This document shows, piece after piece, positions 18,309 through 20,348 of a stretch of 20,348 nt of DNA (position 1 is the first letter of the stretch; the number at the start of each line of letters is the position of its first letter). The stretch comes from Paramacrobiotus richtersi (taxonomy: Eukaryota; Tardigrada; Eutardigrada; Parachela; Macrobiotidae). A program made the translations under genes and the position numbers. Under the pieces are notes generated by a model, which searched no databases, had not been told where the DNA came from, and was given only the letters and a program-made list of their open reading frames with translations. Location: the NCBI GenBank assembly GCA_034698045.1, contig JAQGAU010001244.1, positions 1 through 20,348 on the forward strand, in the 5' to 3' direction.

Positions 18309-19982
18309 TTGTATAATACTGAATGCGTAACACGTACAATTTGTACAGCGTGGAAAAATATTAAAGATACAGTTATCGTCCTCTGTCCAGTACCACTGGA
18401 AGCTGTGTACGGGAATGCTCTAAGGATTTTCCCAGGGCTTTACTGGAAAGTAACTTTTGAACCAGAAGTTCCATCCCGGTCAATCTGTCAATTCTGTGAA
18501 TCGCGTACGCGCTTCGGGTAGACGCTGTGACGAGGGTGTGCGCCATCGTTCAGGGTGGCCTTCTGTATTGCTTGTGTCTCTGTGTGGTTTTGCGCCTTAT
18601 GTCCGCGGTGTCGTGTTTGGTGACGTGGCTTTGCGTGAATCGTAACCAGAGCATGCAGCTCTGTTTTTCTGGTTTTTGCGCACAAGACTCGACTGCGTCG
18701 CGCTCGGCGTCTTCATCAGTCGGCGTGTTCTATTCTGCCATGTGACAGCATTTCTGTTTTCTGGGTTTTCAGCCAGCAGTACCCGCGGTGACTCGGCGAT
18801 ATGCCATAAAGTTGCCTTTGTGGCGTTCTCGTGGTTATCCGCAGACATGCACATGCAGCAGCATGTCTGTTTCATGGTGCCTCTTCAGGGGTGCTTAGCT
18901 CCGCATTCAGCGATCAGCGCGGTGGCCCGCGAATATCGAAGAACGGATTTCCTGCTGGGGACACAAGGACGGTGCCCGTGATCCTGCCCAAGGCCATAGC
19001 AGAGGGAACTGTTCACGACGAGCAGGAAGCCTTCAGGCCCTACACACTGCCGTGAGCCAAAGATGCCAGAGCGCCCAATCTGCGTCAGCCAGCGACAAAC
19101 CCTGCGGCTGCCAGCATTTCCCCACCGACTCATCACAAAGAAGGCAGAGAACAACAGTCTTGTCACTTCCTTCATCCCGGACCAGTCCCCCAAAATCAAC
19201 GGGGAAAGCCAGACTTCTTCGTTGGGGCCCGGATCCTCTCTTGTTTCGCGACCGTTGACCTGAAAACCGGTCTGGTGCACTGACCGACCATCCATTGGCT
19301 CCACCAGGCGTTTCCAATACCATCCGCATCAGCAACTTTAAGAAGTTACAAGATATGAACGGACTGCGCACAGTTTAATTACGAGGCAAACTGCGCGCTT
19401 AGGAGCCCTGGCGTCGAGATTTCTTCCTGGTTGAGCTCCTTCATTCCTGCTCGATTATTTGGCCACAAGGACCATCCCTAGCTGTTACTGAACGATTAGA
19501 GAAGCATTCGACAGTCAGACAGTCTGAGTGCGAGGCAAAACCCGCTAAACACTTGAAACAGTCGGGAACCCGGACTGATCAGCTCCCGTTGACGTAACAC
19601 TGTCAAGGTTCCTGAAGTGATTTCCAATACCCGGGATCACCCGACTTGTCGGTGTCATCACCCAGGCATCGAGAAAAAGGAGGAGAACGTGTGGGCCAGT
19701 GACAGAGTGGGCAACACCCCTCCATTTTTCAGACAAGCGAACGAGCGCCCTACGTAACCCGTCACTTAGCCCGCGCCCGAACGCCGGATCGCCATCAAAG
19801 CCGAGCACACAAGCTGATTTGGATTCGTCCATTCCCAACAAGTGTAGCAGACCTTGTTTTAGGTTCCCGCGTGAGAGACAAGCAGGAATTACCTGTCGGA
19901 CGCCTACAGGTGGATTCGGGCGCCAGCGTACCAACACAGTACCCGGACGGCAAAGCTCTGCCCGATTTTCTCCTGCAGTGGC
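18309..19982. other. Long non-coding region, no gene recognised
   Basis: About 1.7 kb. The first 150 bases may be the 3' untranslated part of the plus-strand LINE (AT-rich, AATATTAAAG), but no tail is evident. Frames of 100-140 codons occur on both strands between 18600 and 19940. Their products are rich in Arg, Ser, Pro and Trp, overlap one another and match no family I know, so I do not call them genes. GC content is about even with the rest. Confidence 0.5.
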
Positions 19983-20216
19983 AACCCGAGCATGGGCTGC
20001 CCCCCTGCATCAACAATGCTTAAGGGAGGCGCAGCACCTGCGCTTCCTGGTAGCCCTTTCGTTACCAGACTCCAGAACCCAGTACGGTCCTGAATGGAAG
20101 ATGACTCCAGATCGCTGGAGCGCCACGAGTGCCGCCCGCATGTTTCCCCAACTCGAACAAGTATCCGCCCCATCAGCAGTGCTAAGGGGAGGCGCAATAC
20201 CCCGCGCTTTTTGGTG
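19983..20216 (+). repeat. Imperfect direct repeat of about 70 bp, two copies
   Basis: Copy 1 (about 19983-20053) and copy 2 (about 20150-20216) share CAACxCGA near the left, then CCCC..CATCA(A/G)CA(A/G)TGCT, then TAAGGG(A/G)AGGCGCA and (T/C)GCGCTTxxTGGT. Spacing of the best-matching part is 163 bp. Copy 1 also has a GCGCAG-CAC-CTGCGC hairpin, reduced to GCG/CGC in copy 2. Weaker similarity (ACxCAGTAC) extends to about 19931 and 20075, so the full unit may be about 150 bp. Origin unknown. Confidence 0.5.
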
Positions 20217-20348
20217 ATACGCGAATTATGGCAAGATCTTTAATGCATGTTCACAACTAGGATCAGTAGACGACTGGCTTGCAACATTGCTAAGCAAGTT
20301 ATTTTATAGGCATTAACATATGCCAAATATTCTAATAATATATTTCAT
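20217..20348. other. AT-rich right edge
   Basis: No feature seen. The base composition drops sharply to AT-rich after the repeat. Confidence 0.4.

Noticed and set aside
18578-18780. Degenerate repeat of CTCTGT-TTTTCTGG-TTTTGCGC type spaced 80-91 bases
   Set aside because: Similarity is confined to T/G-rich words and the spacing is irregular; not convincing.
18885-19937. Minus-strand frames of 112-139 codons as host genes
   Set aside because: Overlapping frames on both strands, low-information composition and no family resemblance.
1-20348. CRISPR arrays, tRNA or rRNA genes, bacterial operons
   Set aside because: No regular short repeats with unique spacers, no cloverleaf sequence with A/B boxes, no rRNA-like segments; the content is eukaryotic transposable elements.

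Overview
The window looks like repeat-rich nuclear DNA of an invertebrate-type animal. Nothing bacterial is present: there is no operon layout and no ribosome-binding sites. The host cannot be named from this sequence. The animal reading rests on a Ty3/gypsy LTR retroelement, on two fragments of an R2-type non-LTR element of a kind known from several invertebrate groups (cnidarians, sponges, molluscs, ticks; recalled, not searched), and on an LTR with metazoan-style promoter motifs and an AATAAA signal. No intact host gene was recognised.

Region 1 (1-14637) is one very large Ty3/gypsy retroelement on the + strand, a fossil whose left end lies outside the window. In order it carries: a long gag-side region with an N-terminal coiled coil and low-complexity Ser/Pro/Thr-rich sequence (3-2290); a capsid-like domain (about 2365-2875); a Gly/Arg/Asn/Gln-rich nucleocapsid-like region (about 3140-3780); protease (about 3990-4370); a linker and a pre-RT beta-rich domain (4820-5960); reverse transcriptase (6130-6880); RNase H (7010-7420); and integrase with HHCC, D,D35E and GPY/F modules (7640-8790), followed by a charged tail. 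The unusual part is about 4 kb of further coding sequence between integrase and the 3' LTR. It holds a Gln/Pro-rich region, a protein resembling two tandem copies of the KAT6 (MOZ/MORF)-type double winged helix (SAMD1-like WH plus H15-like WH), and a second protein with a CX2CX7CX2C knuckle, an Arg/Ser-rich stretch and a helical C-terminal domain. A 370-bp 3' LTR candidate (14268-14637) has TGTGAC...GTCACA ends, AP-1/NF-E2-like sites, a CCAAT box, an NRF1-like site and a poly(A) signal inside a perfect hairpin. The element is broken, with roughly ten or more interruptions, but its domains are well preserved, which suggests a fairly young copy.

Region 2 (14638-15500) is non-coding flank containing a three-copy tandem repeat of about 90 bp (15000-15268).

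Region 3 (15503-18308) holds two 5'-truncated LINE fragments arranged head to head. The minus-strand copy (15503 to about 17000) covers the RT thumb through a restriction-like endonuclease (REL) domain and is decayed. The plus-strand copy (17403-18308) is a clean 301-codon frame that keeps the zinc knuckle and the RPD...D endonuclease motif. The two are diverged and came from separate insertions.

Region 4 (18309-20348) has no recognisable gene. It holds an imperfect repeat near its right end (about 19983-20216).
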